This document shows, in pieces, positions 33,350-42,680 of a DNA stretch of 64,000 nucleotides. Position 1 is the stretch's first letter. Each line of letters opens with the position of its first letter. Location: assembly GCF_003205615.1 (NCBI RefSeq), contig NZ_PYBV01000009.1:186001-250000 (forward strand), read 5' to 3'. The position numbers and the translations under genes are program-made. The notes under the pieces are model-generated. The model searched no databases and was not told the DNA's origin. It worked only from the letters and a program-made list of their open reading frames with translations. Origin of the DNA: Micromonospora arborensis. Its GTDB lineage: Bacteria > Actinomycetota > Actinomycetes > Mycobacteriales > Micromonosporaceae.

Positions 33350-35329
33350 ATGCACCATCCAACCCTGTCCGCCGGCCGGCGCGCACTGCTCGCCGCCGCC
33401 GTGGTCGCCGCCGCGACCGCCGTACCGCCACCCGCCGGCGCGGCCGCCGCACCCACGGCCGACCGTCAGCAGCAGTACGCCGCGGCAGCCGCCGAGTACG
33501 GCGTACCGACCGACGTGCTGCTCGGCGTCTCCTACCTGGAGTCCCGCTGGGACAGCAACGCCGGCACACCGAGCACCAGCGGCGGCTACGGTCCGATGCA
33601 CCTGACCGACGCCCGACACGTGGCCGCTCTGCCCGGGGGTGGCCACCACGACGCCGGCACCGAGGACCCACGCGGCGACGGGTCCCGCCCCACGCTCGCG
33701 CCCGCTCCCCGGCCGGCCGACGACCCCGCGCCACCTGCCGCCGCGTTGCAGACCGTGGACGCCGCCGCCGCACTGACCGGCGCCGCTCCCGACTCGCTGC
33801 GCACCGACGCCGACGTCAACATCCGAGGCGGGGCGGCGCTGCTGGCGTCGTACCAGCGCGAGTTGGGCGCCCCGGTCGGTGCCGGCACCGACCCGGCCAC
33901 CTGGTACGGCGCGGTGGCCCGCTACGCCGGCGCGGACAGTGCCGACGCCGCGGCGGCCTTCGCCGACGAGGTCTTCACCACCATCGGCACCGGCGAGTCG
34001 CGGGTGACCGACGACGGCCAGCGGATCACGCTGCCGGCCCGGACGATCCGGCCGGAGCGTTCCTGGCTGGACCGGCTGGGCCTGCGCCGCCTCGCCCGCC
34101 CGGACGGGCTGGAATGCCCCCGCACCATCTCCTGCGAATGGATTCCGGCCCCCTACGCCGCGTTCGGCGACGGGGACTACGGCAACCACGACCTCTCCGA
34201 CCGGCCCGGCCGGCAGAAGATCGAGTACATCGTCATCCACGACACCGAGGCGAGCTGGGCGACCACCCTGAAGCTCGTGCAGGACCCGACCTACGTGAGC
34301 TGGCACTACTCGCTGCGTTCGGTGGACGGGCACGTCGCCCAGCACGTCCAGACCAAGGACGTCGCCTGGCACGCCGGCAACTGGTACGTCAACGCCAAGT
34401 CGGTCGGGTTGGAGCACGAGGGCTTCGCGGCGCAGGGCACCTGGTACACCGAGGCGATGTATCGGACCTCGGCGAAGCTGGTCCGGCACCTCGCGCTGCG
34501 GCTGGGCATCCCGCTGGACCGCCAGCACATCATCGGCCACGACAACGTGCCCGGCACCACCGCCGCGACCGTCCGCGGAATGCACTGGGACACCGGCCCG
34601 TACTGGGACTGGACGCACTACTTCGAGCTGCTGCACGCGCCACGGTTGGACACCGGCACCCCGGCCACCGGTCTGGTCCGGATCGACCCGGACTTCGCCA
34701 CCAACCAGCCGGCGTTCATCGGCTGCGTCACCGCCGGTGTGCCGTGCGCGCCGCGCGGCTCCTCGGCGGTGGTGCTGCGCTCCGCGCCGTCCGCGGACGC
34801 GCCACTGGTCAACGACATCGCGCTGCGCCCCGACGGCACCCCGAACACCATGGAGGTGTCGGATCACGGCGCCCGGGCCTCCGCCGGCCAGACGTACGCG
34901 CTGGCTGGCCGGCAGGGCGACTGGACGGCCATCTGGTACCTCGGGCAACGGGCCTGGTTCCACAACCCGGCGTCCGCGCCGACCGCCAGTTGGACCGTCG
35001 GCCTGGTGGCCACCCCGAAGCCCGGACGGGCCACGATCCCGGTGTACGGGCGGGCGTACCCGGAGCAGGCGGCCTACCCGGCCGGCGTGCCCTACCAGGA
35101 GATCTCGCCGCTGCAGTACACCCTGGCCGCCGGGCAGCGGTACGCCGTCGGCGCGGTGCTGGCCGGCGAGTACTACCGGGCCAGCACGGTCGACGGCTCC
35201 TCGCCCGGCGACTGGACGGTGATCCGCGGCAAGAACCGGTACGCGCAGATCCAGTTCGGCCACCGCATCATGTACGTCGACCTGGCCGACGTGCAGTTGC
35301 TGCCGTCCCCGCTGGGCGCCCCCCGCTGA
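33350..35329 (+). CDS. Secreted N-acetylmuramoyl-L-alanine amidase with lysozyme-like N-terminus
   Basis: The 659-residue protein has a signal peptide (RRALLAAAVVAAATAVPPPA). A domain with YGVPTDVLLGVSYLESRWDS and a later GYGPMHLTD resembles transglycosylase/lysozyme folds (about 35-200). The amidase_2 domain (about 275-430) carries IEYIVIHDTEASW and IGHDNVPGTTAA, holding the zinc-binding His residues. The C-terminal 200 residues contain SH3-like repeats. It cleaves the bond between MurNAc and L-Ala. ATG 33350 follows GGGGG. It is divergent from the riboswitch-controlled endopeptidase. Confidence 0.88.
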   Translation: MHHPTLSAGRRALLAAAVVAAATAVPPPAGAAAAPTADRQQQYAAAAAEYGVPTDVLLGVSYLESRWDSNAGTPSTSGGYGPMHLTDARHVAALPGGGHHDAGTEDPRGDGSRPTLAPAPRPADDPAPPAAALQTVDAAAALTGAAPDSLRTDADVNIRGGAALLASYQRELGAPVGAGTDPATWYGAVARYAGADSADAAAAFADEVFTTIGTGESRVTDDGQRITLPARTIRPERSWLDRLGLRRLARPDGLECPRTISCEWIPAPYAAFGDGDYGNHDLSDRPGRQKIEYIVIHDTEASWATTLKLVQDPTYVSWHYSLRSVDGHVAQHVQTKDVAWHAGNWYVNAKSVGLEHEGFAAQGTWYTEAMYRTSAKLVRHLALRLGIPLDRQHIIGHDNVPGTTAATVRGMHWDTGPYWDWTHYFELLHAPRLDTGTPATGLVRIDPDFATNQPAFIGCVTAGVPCAPRGSSAVVLRSAPSADAPLVNDIALRPDGTPNTMEVSDHGARASAGQTYALAGRQGDWTAIWYLGQRAWFHNPASAPTASWTVGLVATPKPGRATIPVYGRAYPEQAAYPAGVPYQEISPLQYTLAAGQRYAVGAVLAGEYYRASTVDGSSPGDWTVIRGKNRYAQIQFGHRIMYVDLADVQLLPSPLGAPR

Positions 35330-35335
35330 GAAACC

Positions 35336-35370
35336 ACGACGGCCCCCGGTCGGTGACCGGGGGCCGTCGT
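35336..35370 (+). terminator. Terminator hairpin after the amidase gene
   Basis: Perfect 16-bp arms 35336-35351 and 35355-35370 with a 3-base loop, also lying 14 bases past the end of the convergent NlpC/P60 gene. Confidence 0.85.
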
Positions 35371-35383
35371 CGTGCCTGGGTGA

Positions 35384-36391
35384 TCAGCCGGGTCTGCGGA
35401 ACCCGGCGACCGGCATGGTGTTGATGCTGGACACCTGCACGGGTTTACCGGCCCGAGGGGCGTGCACCATCTGGTTGTTGCCCAGATAGAGCCCGACATG
35501 ACTCAGGCCGGAGAAGAAGAAGACCAGGTCACCGGGGCGGGCATCGGCTCGTGAGACGGCCTTGCCCTCGTTCCACTGGTCACCGGTGAAGTGGGTGAGG
35601 TAGATCCCGGCCGCCTTGTAGGCGTACTGGGTCAGTCCCGAGCAGTCGAACGAGTTCGGGCCGGTGGCGCCCCAGACGTACGGCTTGCCGACCTTGCCGC
35701 AGGCGGTCCTGATCGCGGTACGGGCGGCCGAGCTGACCACTCCGTTGATGGTCGGGCAGGCCGCGGTCACGACCGTGGTCTTGGGCATCGACGCCTCGAG
35801 CTGCTTGATATCGGCGTCGATCTGCTTCTTCTTGGCGGCCAGCTCGTTCTGCTGCTTGGTCTGGGTGGCGATCAGCGCATCGAGCTTCTGCTTCTCGCCG
35901 TCGTACTTGGCCCGCACGGCCAGCACGCCCTCGACCTCTTTGTGCTCCTGCGCGGCCAGCCGGTCGAGGACGGTGAGCTGCTCGGTGAGCGTGTCCGGCT
36001 TGGCGCTGACCAGCAGCGCGCCGATATCGTGCGACGGGCCCGACATGTAGTAGCGGGAGGCGAGATCGCCGACCCGGTTGAGCGCCAGCTCGCTCTGCAG
36101 CGACAGCGGCTCGATCTTCTTCTGCAGGTCCGTCGACTTCTGCCGATTGACCTTCAGCTGCGCCCTGACCTTGTTGTACTGCTCGATGGTGGGCTCCAGC
36201 TGCTCCCACTTCTTGTCGATCTGCGCCTCGATCTCGTCGACCGAGGGCGCGGCGTGTGCCGGCGCGCTGAGCAGACCGGCGCCGACTGCCGCGGCGGCGA
36301 CCAGGACAAGCAGGCGATGGGCAGCGCGGCGCAGGCCACCCGGCCGAGCAGACACTTTCAGGTCGTGACGATGAGGGGGCATGGTTGCCAC
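35384..36391 (-). CDS. NlpC/P60 peptidoglycan endopeptidase, second copy
   Basis: The 335-residue protein is built like the one at 31927: signal peptide (LLVLVAAAAVGAGLLSAPAH), coiled coil (about 55-225) and NlpC/P60 domain with FDCSGLTQYAYKAAG (catalytic Cys) and LVFFFSGLSHVGLYLG (His). It acts on wall peptides outside the membrane. GTG 36391 was chosen because AAGGAG lies nine bases upstream; GTG 36397 would be only three bases away. Unlike its paralogue it has no ydaO riboswitch; its leader instead has a pair of 18-bp direct repeats and an inverted repeat. Confidence 0.92.
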   Translation of the reverse strand: MATMPPHRHDLKVSARPGGLRRAAHRLLVLVAAAAVGAGLLSAPAHAAPSVDEIEAQIDKKWEQLEPTIEQYNKVRAQLKVNRQKSTDLQKKIEPLSLQSELALNRVGDLASRYYMSGPSHDIGALLVSAKPDTLTEQLTVLDRLAAQEHKEVEGVLAVRAKYDGEKQKLDALIATQTKQQNELAAKKKQIDADIKQLEASMPKTTVVTAACPTINGVVSSAARTAIRTACGKVGKPYVWGATGPNSFDCSGLTQYAYKAAGIYLTHFTGDQWNEGKAVSRADARPGDLVFFFSGLSHVGLYLGNNQMVHAPRAGKPVQVSSINTMPVAGFRRPG

Positions 36392-36424
36392 CGGCACCGA
36401 CTCCTTTGCAACCGACCGCCGGGC

Positions 36425-36488
36425 GCCTCGCGTGAGGGAAGGCCGAGGCAGACGACCTACAGCGGTCGGTGCCTCACATTAGGGAAGG
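36425..36488. promoter_or_regulatory. Paired 18-bp direct repeats in the leader of the second NlpC/P60 gene
   Basis: GCCTCGCGTGAGGGAAGG (36425-36442) and GCCTCACATTAGGGAAGG (36471-36488) match at 15 of 18 positions, 46 bases apart. ACCGACCGC (36411-36419) and GCGGTCGGT (36462-36470) form an inverted repeat spanning the same leader. Paired sites suggest a dimeric regulator or a structured 5' leader. Confidence 0.4.
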
Positions 36489-36563
36489 TCGGGGCGGTAA
36501 TCAAGGCGAGCACCATCACCATCACTGTCGTGCAACCGCTTGCACACCAAGGGTATTGGCCCG

Positions 36564-37565
36564 TCACCCAACGATTGCGGTCAATACATCATCGAGTGTG
36601 ACCACACCGAGAGGGCGCCGACCATCGCTGACCAGCACCATGTGCCGCCGCTCGCGGCGCATGGCCAGCAGCAGGTCGGCCAGCGTACGCTCCGGCGGCA
36701 CCACCGCCAGCGGCCGGTAGACCTCCGCCGGCACGGGCGATCGGCGCCCCTGCCCGGCGTACCCGAGCACGTCCTTGACGTGCACGAAGCCGAGCACCCG
36801 ACGGGTCGATCGCTGCACCACCGGAAAGCGGGACCGGCCGGTCCGGGTCGCCAACACCTCCAACGACGCCGGCGACACGTCCTCGGCCACCGTCACCACC
36901 GTCGACCACGGCTGCAACGCGTCCGCCGCGGTGCGGCTGTGCAGGGCCAGAGCACCGGTGATCCGATCGTGCTGCTCCTCGTCGAGCAACCCCTCGGTAC
37001 GCGCCTGCGAGACAAGCCCGGCCAACTCCTCGGCGGTGAACACCGTCTTCACCGCCTCGGACGCCTCGATCCGCCACAGGGCGAGCACCCGGCGGGCCGC
37101 CCACTTCATCGCGAGCAGCAGCGGCTTGGTGGCCACACAGAACGCCAGCATCGCCGGGCCGAGCCAGAGTGCGGAGACCTCCGGACCGGCCAGCGTGATG
37201 TTCTTCGGGACCATCTCGCCGACGACCGTGTGCAGAAACACCACCACGCCCAGAGCCAGCACGAACGCCACCGGGTGCACCGCCCGCTCGGGCAGGCCGG
37301 CCGCGTGGAACGGCGGCTCCAGCAGGTGCGCCAACGCCGGCTCGGCGATCGCGCCCAGGCCCAGCGAGCAGACGGTGATGCCAAGCTGCGCACCGGCGAT
37401 CATCAACGGGATCTGGTTCATCGCCGACAACGCCCACCGGGCACGCTTCGACCCGGCGGCCAACGGCTCGATCACCGTCCGGCGGGACGCGATGAGCGCG
37501 AACTCACTGCCCACGAAGAACCCGTTGCCGAGCAGCAGCAGCACGGTCACCAGCAGCTCAGTCAT
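36564..37565 (-). CDS. CNNM/CorC-type membrane protein (hemolysin-like, short)
   Basis: The 333-residue protein has a DUF21/CNNM transmembrane region (about 1-190, starting LLVTVLLLLGNGFFVGSEFA and including VVGEMVPKNITLAGPEVSA), followed by a CBS-pair region (RSRFPVVQRSTRRVLGFVHV, HMVLVSDGRRPLGVVTLDDV). Members affect Mg2+/Co2+ efflux or homeostasis; the hemolysin name is historical. Its ATG overlaps the end of the upstream paralogue by eight bases, so the two are coupled. Confidence 0.87.
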   Translation of the reverse strand: MTELLVTVLLLLGNGFFVGSEFALIASRRTVIEPLAAGSKRARWALSAMNQIPLMIAGAQLGITVCSLGLGAIAEPALAHLLEPPFHAAGLPERAVHPVAFVLALGVVVFLHTVVGEMVPKNITLAGPEVSALWLGPAMLAFCVATKPLLLAMKWAARRVLALWRIEASEAVKTVFTAEELAGLVSQARTEGLLDEEQHDRITGALALHSRTAADALQPWSTVVTVAEDVSPASLEVLATRTGRSRFPVVQRSTRRVLGFVHVKDVLGYAGQGRRSPVPAEVYRPLAVVPPERTLADLLLAMRRERRHMVLVSDGRRPLGVVTLDDVLTAIVG

Positions 37566-38883
37566 CGTCGTCCGGCTCCGCCGGGCGCAGCACCCGGACC
37601 TGCTCGATCCGGTGCCGCTCCACCTCCACCACGGTGAACTCCCAGCCGCCCGCCTCGACCGTCTCGCCGGCCAACGGAATGTGCCCGAGCTGAGCCATCA
37701 GGAAGCCGGCCAGCGTCTCGTACGGCCCCTCGGGCAGCCGGAAGCCGGTCTGCTCGGCCACCTCGTCGGAGCGGAGTACCCCGTCGACCAGGACGGTGCG
37801 CTCACCGCCCGGCACGGTCAGCTCGACCGGGTCGGCGTCGTCCACGCTCGCCGGGTCGAACTCGTCGGCGATCTCCCCGACCAACTCCTCGACGAGGTCC
37901 TCGATCGTCACCACGCCGTCCGTGCCGCCGTACTCGTCGACGACGATGGCCAGGTCGGCCCCGGCCGCCTTCAACGCCGCCAGCACGCCGTCGAGGTTGA
38001 GGCTCTCCGGTACGTACACCGGCTCGCGGGCCACCGAACCGACAATGGTCGACGCCCGGTCGGCCAGCGGCACGCCCAGCGCGTCGGGCACACCGGCCAC
38101 GCCGGTCACCAGGTCCAGGGTCTCCTCGTACACCGGGAAGCGGGTCCGTCCGGTCTGCCGGGACTGCTCCAGCAACTCGGCCACGGTGGCCGTGACGCGC
38201 AGCGCGACCACGTCCACCCGGGGGGTCATCGCCTCGGCGGCCCGCTTGTCACCGAACCGGATGGTGCGGCGCAGCAGCATCGCGGTGTCCGTCGGCAACG
38301 CACCGGCCCGGGCCGAGATGGCCGCCAGCAGGCCCAACTCCTCCGGCGAGCGGGCACTGGCCAGTTCCTCCTGCGGCTCCACGCCGAACGCCCGGACCAG
38401 CCGGTTCGCCGAGCCGTTCAACCCCCGGATCACCCAGCCGAACGTCCGGGAGAAGGTGTGCATCGGACCGGCCGTGGCGAGCGCCGCCGGCATGGGCCGG
38501 GCCAGCGCCGCGTTCTTCGGCACCAACTCACCGAAGAGCATGGAGATCAGCGTGGCCAGGGCCAACGCGAGGAACGGGGTGAACCGCTCGGCGGCGTCCG
38601 AGCCGATCGGGCGCAACAGCGGGGTGAAGAGCCGGGCCAGGGCCGGCTCGGCCAGGTAGCCGGTGAGCAGGGCGGTGATGGTGATCCCGAGCTGCGCACC
38701 CGAGAGCTGGAAGGAGAGTTCGCGCAGCGCCGTGCGTACCGTCAGGGCGGCCTGGTCGCCCGCGGCGGCCCGCCGGTCGATCTCCGCGCGGTCGACGGTG
38801 ACCAGGGCGAACTCGGCCGCGACGAAGAACGCGTTGCCCGCGGTCAGCGCAACGAACCCGACCAGGGGCAACAGCGTCGTCAA
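37558..38883 (-). CDS. CNNM/CorC-type membrane protein with C-terminal CorC_HlyC domain
   Basis: The 441-residue protein has the DUF21/CNNM transmembrane block (about 1-195, LFGELVPKNAALARPMPAAL), a CBS pair (TRFPVYEETLDLVTGVAGVP, ADLAIVVDEYGGTDGVVTIE) and the C-terminal CorC_HlyC domain (GYAGQ-like region replaced by YETLAGFLMAQLGHIPLAGE). It probably moves or senses divalent cations. The only in-frame start before the first membrane segment is TTG 38883, because TGA lies just upstream. It is the first gene of a two-gene operon. Confidence 0.85.
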   Translation of the reverse strand: MTTLLPLVGFVALTAGNAFFVAAEFALVTVDRAEIDRRAAAGDQAALTVRTALRELSFQLSGAQLGITITALLTGYLAEPALARLFTPLLRPIGSDAAERFTPFLALALATLISMLFGELVPKNAALARPMPAALATAGPMHTFSRTFGWVIRGLNGSANRLVRAFGVEPQEELASARSPEELGLLAAISARAGALPTDTAMLLRRTIRFGDKRAAEAMTPRVDVVALRVTATVAELLEQSRQTGRTRFPVYEETLDLVTGVAGVPDALGVPLADRASTIVGSVAREPVYVPESLNLDGVLAALKAAGADLAIVVDEYGGTDGVVTIEDLVEELVGEIADEFDPASVDDADPVELTVPGGERTVLVDGVLRSDEVAEQTGFRLPEGPYETLAGFLMAQLGHIPLAGETVEAGGWEFTVVEVERHRIEQVRVLRPAEPDDDD

Positions 38884-38927
38884 GAGCAGGCCGTCGATGT
38901 CGCCTCACCTCGGCGAGATTCTTGCAC

Positions 38928-38960
38928 GACGGCGGCGGCCCGCACCGGGCCGCCGCCGTC
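38928..38960 (-). terminator. Terminator hairpin after the EtfD-like gene
   Basis: Perfect 15-bp arms 38928-38942 and 38946-38960 with a 3-base loop, 27 bases past the EtfD-like stop codon. Confidence 0.83.
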
Positions 38961-38986
38961 GATGAACAGATCCCAGGTGTACGCGC

Positions 38987-41185
38987 TCAGCCGCCGATCG
39001 GCGCGGCTTCCCTGCCGTCCTGCGGCTGCTCCGGCTTGACCGAACGGAGCAGCACACTCGCCACGTCGACCACCTCGACCTGCTCGCCGGCGCCCTTGCC
39101 GTTGACCCCGTCGTTGAGCATCGTCGAGCAGAAGGGGCAGCCGACGGCGACCGTCCTGGCCCCGGTGGCCATGGCCTCCTCGACCCGGTCCACGTTGATC
39201 CGCTTGCCGATCTTCTCTTCCATCCACATCCGGGCACCGCCGGCACCGCAGCAGAAGGAGCGCTCACTGTTGCGCGGCATCTCGGTGAGTTCGCCCGCGA
39301 TGGCGTCGCCGAGCACCTCGCGGGGGGCCGCGAAGATCCGGTTGTGCCGACCCAGGTAGCAGGGGTCGTGGTAGGTGACACCGCCGTCGACCGGCTGCAC
39401 CGGGGTGAGCTTGCCGGTGGCGACCAGGTGGGCCAGCAGTTGGGTGTGGTGGACCACCTCGAACTCGCCGCCGAGCTGGCCGTACTCGTTGCCCAGGGTG
39501 TTGAAGCAGTGCGGGCAGGTCGCGACGATCTTTCGCTTGGCCTTCTCCCGACCCTCGAACGCCTCGTTGAGCGTCTCCACGTTCTGCTGGGCGAGCATCT
39601 GGAAGACGAACTCGTTGCCGATCCGCCGCGCCGGGTCGCCGGAGCAGGTTTCGCCCTCGCCCAGGATCGCGAACTTCACGCCCGCCTCGTTGAGCAGCGT
39701 GGCCACCGCCCGGGTGGTCTTCTTGGCCCGGTCCTCGAACGCACCGGCGCAGCCGACCCAGAACAGGTACTCGAAGTCGTCCACCTCGCCGACCCGGGGC
39801 ACCTCGAAGTCCAGGCCCTTGGTCCAGTCCTCCCGGGTGTTCTGCGGAGCGCCCCACGGGTTGCCCTTGTTCTCCAGGTTGCGCAGCATCACGCCGGCCT
39901 CGGAGGGGAAGCTCGACTCGATCAGCACCTGGTAGCGGCGCATGTCGACGATGTGGTCGACGTGCTCGATGTCCACCGGGCACTGCTCGACACAGGCGCC
40001 GCAGGTGGTGCACGACCAGAGCACGTCGGGGTCGATGACACCGCCCTCCTCGGCGGTGCCGATCAACGGCTTGTCGGCCTCGGCCAGGGCCAGTACGTCG
40101 AGGTGTGCGAGCTGCGCCTGAGTGGCCTTCTCCTCGCCGGTCAGGTCCTTGCCGCCGGCGGCCAGCAGGTAGGGCGCCTTGGCGTACGCGTGGTCGCGCA
40201 GGCTCAGCACGAGCAGCTTCGGCGACAGCGGCTTGCCGGTGTTCCAGGCCGGGCACTGCGACTGGCAGCGACCGCACTCGGTGCAGGTGCTGAAGTCCAG
40301 CAGACCCTTCCAGCTGAACTGCTCGACCTGGGCGACACCGAACTGGTCGGACTCCGGGTCGGCCTCCTCGAAGTCGAGCGGCTTGCCCTGGCTCATCATC
40401 GGACGCAGCGCGCCGAGGCCGGATCCGGCCGGCCGGGCCGGCTCGCGCTTGAAGAAGATGTTGGGGAACGCCAGGAAGCGGTGCCAGGCGACGCCCATGG
40501 TGACGTTCAGGGAGATGACGATCAGCCAGGTCATCGAAATAATGATCTTGATCGCGGCGGCGACGCTGACCCCGTCCGGCCAGTCCGGCAGCACCGCGCC
40601 GACCGCGTGGCTGACCGGGGTGGCCCAGAACGGGAACTCGAAGTGGTCGGTGGCGACCTTGAAGCCGCGAATCACGAACCCGAAGATCAGGACCAGCAGC
40701 ACGATCCACTCGACGAAGTAGCCCTGCCACATCGTCGAGCCGGTGAACCGGGACCGTCCACCCGGCCGGGTCGGCCGGTTGCGGAGCCGGATCGCCATCA
40801 GCACCAGGATGCCGACCAGACCCAGCACCCCGATGATCTCGGTGACCAGGCCGAAGATCGTCCAGTGCCCGATGATCGGCAAGCCACCGTCCGTGGTGGC
40901 CACCTCGAAGTACGCCTCGAGCACCAGCAGCGACAGCACGATGAAGCCGACCATCACGAACCAGTGCGCGGCACCCACCACGCCCCACTTGAGCATCCGG
41001 GTGTGGCCGGCCGTCTCCACCAGCATGGTCCTGGCGCGGGTGACCTTGTCGGAGAACCGCTCCGGCGCGGGCTGGCCGAGCCGGATGACTGCCACCATCT
41101 TCAGGACCGCACGCACCGCAAGCCACACCGCCACGGCGGTGACGGCGGCTGCGAGGATCGTGGTGACGATCTGGACGCTGCCCAT
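38987..41185 (-). CDS. EtfD-like membrane-bound iron-sulfur oxidoreductase
   Basis: The 732-residue protein has a membrane part with about six transmembrane segments (residues ~1-240, NarI-like), a ferredoxin-type region with FSTCTECGRCQSQCPAWN and CTTCGACVEQCPVDIEHVD (two 4Fe-4S clusters), and two C-terminal CCG-type Cys-rich domains (CAGAFEDRAKK...CPHCFNTLGNEYGQL; HDPCYLGRHN...RSFCCGAGGARMWMEE). This is the layout of mycobacterial Rv0338c/EtfD, which passes electrons from ETF to the respiratory chain in fatty-acid oxidation. It is monocistronic. A palindrome like that before the acyl-CoA dehydrogenase gene lies upstream (41258-41273). Confidence 0.88.
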   Translation of the reverse strand: MGSVQIVTTILAAAVTAVAVWLAVRAVLKMVAVIRLGQPAPERFSDKVTRARTMLVETAGHTRMLKWGVVGAAHWFVMVGFIVLSLLVLEAYFEVATTDGGLPIIGHWTIFGLVTEIIGVLGLVGILVLMAIRLRNRPTRPGGRSRFTGSTMWQGYFVEWIVLLVLIFGFVIRGFKVATDHFEFPFWATPVSHAVGAVLPDWPDGVSVAAAIKIIISMTWLIVISLNVTMGVAWHRFLAFPNIFFKREPARPAGSGLGALRPMMSQGKPLDFEEADPESDQFGVAQVEQFSWKGLLDFSTCTECGRCQSQCPAWNTGKPLSPKLLVLSLRDHAYAKAPYLLAAGGKDLTGEEKATQAQLAHLDVLALAEADKPLIGTAEEGGVIDPDVLWSCTTCGACVEQCPVDIEHVDHIVDMRRYQVLIESSFPSEAGVMLRNLENKGNPWGAPQNTREDWTKGLDFEVPRVGEVDDFEYLFWVGCAGAFEDRAKKTTRAVATLLNEAGVKFAILGEGETCSGDPARRIGNEFVFQMLAQQNVETLNEAFEGREKAKRKIVATCPHCFNTLGNEYGQLGGEFEVVHHTQLLAHLVATGKLTPVQPVDGGVTYHDPCYLGRHNRIFAAPREVLGDAIAGELTEMPRNSERSFCCGAGGARMWMEEKIGKRINVDRVEEAMATGARTVAVGCPFCSTMLNDGVNGKGAGEQVEVVDVASVLLRSVKPEQPQDGREAAPIGG

Positions 41186-41257
41186 CGAGTTGGCCTCCCC
41201 GGTCTGCTGCCTGATGACCTCGCTCTCGCTCGGTCATGCAGTGCAGCCTACGCGAAG

Positions 41258-41273
41258 GTTACCCAGCAGTAAC
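41258..41273 (-). promoter_or_regulatory. Candidate operator upstream of the EtfD-like gene
   Basis: The site reads GTTACTGCTGGGTAAC on the coding strand, 73 bases before ATG 41185, and matches the site before the acyl-CoA dehydrogenase at 13 of 16 positions with the same palindromic ends GTTAC/GTAAC. Confidence 0.6.
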
Positions 41274-41321
41274 GTGAGTCATCTCGCAGTAGGCCACGCT
41301 GCCTGCGGACACCATAGGGGG

Positions 41322-41357
41322 CCCCACCCGATCCTGCCGGGCAGGGGCTGGGTGGGG
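41322..41357 (-). terminator. Terminator hairpin after crgA
   Basis: CCCCACCC (41322-41329) pairs with GGGTGGGG (41350-41357), with an inner stem CCTGC/GCAGG, 38 bases downstream of the crgA stop codon. Confidence 0.65.
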
Positions 41358-41394
41358 TGACAAGGAACCATCGACGCGACAGCGCCGAGCCTGC

Positions 41395-41658
41395 TCAGCG
41401 CCAGCGGGAGAGCAACGCCAGCGAGGCGACCATCGCGCCGAAGCCGACCGCGAGGTTCCAGTAACCCCACGCCATGACCGGGTACTCCTGCTCGGACAGG
41501 TAGTAGAGCACCAGCCAGCCGATCCCGACGACGATCAACGCGACGGCGGTGACCGGCAACCACACCGGGCTAGGCTTGCGCGACGACGCCGTCGTCGTCG
41601 GACGGACGTCCGTCGGCGGGGTGTACACCTTCTTCTTACGGACCTGAGACTTGGGCAC
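41395..41658 (-). CDS. crgA: Cell division protein CrgA
   Basis: The 87-residue protein starts with the basic MPKSQVRKKKVYTPP and has two transmembrane segments (WLPVTAVALIVVGIGWLVLY; YPVMAWGYWNLAVGFGAMVA), exactly the CrgA pattern. CrgA stabilises the FtsZ/FtsI divisome in actinobacteria. It is divergent from the DUF881 gene, as in Mycobacterium. Confidence 0.95.
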   Translation of the reverse strand: MPKSQVRKKKVYTPPTDVRPTTTASSRKPSPVWLPVTAVALIVVGIGWLVLYYLSEQEYPVMAWGYWNLAVGFGAMVASLALLSRWR

Positions 41659-41879
41659 GGCGCTCTCCAGAGGGGTGACGACCTCGTCCGGCCTGACAAC
41701 CGGGCGCGGGGGCGACGGTCCATGGCCAATAATGTTCGAGAGCTAGCGTAGTCCCGATTGGCCGCCCGGACCACGAATGGGGTCAGGCCGGTGCACGGAG
41801 TGACCGAAAGAGGCGGGACTGTTCGCATCACCGGCCCGGCCGGCACGGACCGATCCCCGACACGCGGAAGGAACGCTCG

Positions 41880-42680
41880 GTGGAGTACACATCCGGCGCA
41901 ACCTCCTGGCAGAAGGTCCTCCGACGGGCCGCTGCCGGGCTGCTGCCCCGGCGACCGCGTCAACGCCGACCGGGCTGGTCGATCGGGGTGCCCCTGATCG
42001 CCGCCGCGGCTGGGTTGCTCTTCACCACCAGCGCCACCACCGCCGACGGCACCGCTCTGCGCGAGGACCGACGGCCCCAGCTCAACCAGCTCATCGAGGA
42101 CCGGCGCGAGCAGGTGGCGGCGAGCGAACGCCGCGCCGCCACGCTGCGCGGCGAGGTCGAGCAACGGACCAACACGCTGGCCGGTTCGGACGCCCCGATC
42201 AAGGATCAGCAGGAGCGCGCACAGGGCAACCTCCAGGCCGCCGGGTTCACCGCCCTCAGCGGGCCCGGGGTCACGGTCGAGCTGAACGACGCGCCCCAAC
42301 TCGACCGGACCCAGTCTGACGCCAGCAACGACGACCTGGTGGTGCATCAGGCGGACGTGCAGGCAGTGGTCAACGCGCTCTGGTCCGGCGGGGCGGAGGC
42401 CATGTCAATCATGAACGTCCGCGTGCTCACCACCAGCGCGGTACGCTGCGTCGGTAACACCCTGCTGCTTCATGGCCGGGTGTACTCCCCACCGTTCAAG
42501 ATCGTGGCAATCGGCGATCCCGCTGCTCTTCAGCAGGCCCTCGCCAGCTCTGAGGGAGTCCGGTTGTTCAAGGACGCGGTCGACGACTACCAGCTCGGTT
42601 ACGAGGAGACGGCCTCCACGGTGCGAGTTCCCGCATTCGAAGACTCGACCTCCCTCCGCTCCGCGAAGGTACTCAAGTGA
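41880..42680 (+). CDS. DUF881 family membrane-anchored protein
   Basis: The 266-residue protein has one N-terminal transmembrane segment ([20 protein letters not shown]), a short coiled-coil (about 65-100) and a DUF881 C-terminal domain with [18 protein letters not shown] and [23 protein letters not shown]881 proteins sit next to division genes in actinobacteria; the role is unknown. GTG 41880 has GGAAGGAACG eight bases upstream. Its stop overlaps the sortase GTG by four bases (GTGA). Confidence 0.9.
   Translation: MEYTSGATSWQKVLRRAAAGLLPRRPRQRRPGWSIGVPLIAAAAGLLFTTSATTADGTALREDRRPQLNQLIEDRREQVAASERRAATLRGEVEQRTNTLAGSDAPIKDQQERAQGNLQAAGFTALSGPGVTVELNDAPQLDRTQSDASNDDLVVHQADVQAVVNALWSGGAEAMSIMNVRVLTTSAVRCVGNTLLLHGRVYSPPFKIVAIGDPAALQQALASSEGVRLFKDAVDDYQLGYEETASTVRVPAFEDSTSLRSAKVLK

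Noticed and set aside
36564..38883. Toxin role suggested by the 'hemolysin' family name
   Set aside because: CNNM/CorC-type proteins with CBS domains are linked to divalent cation homeostasis; the name is historical.
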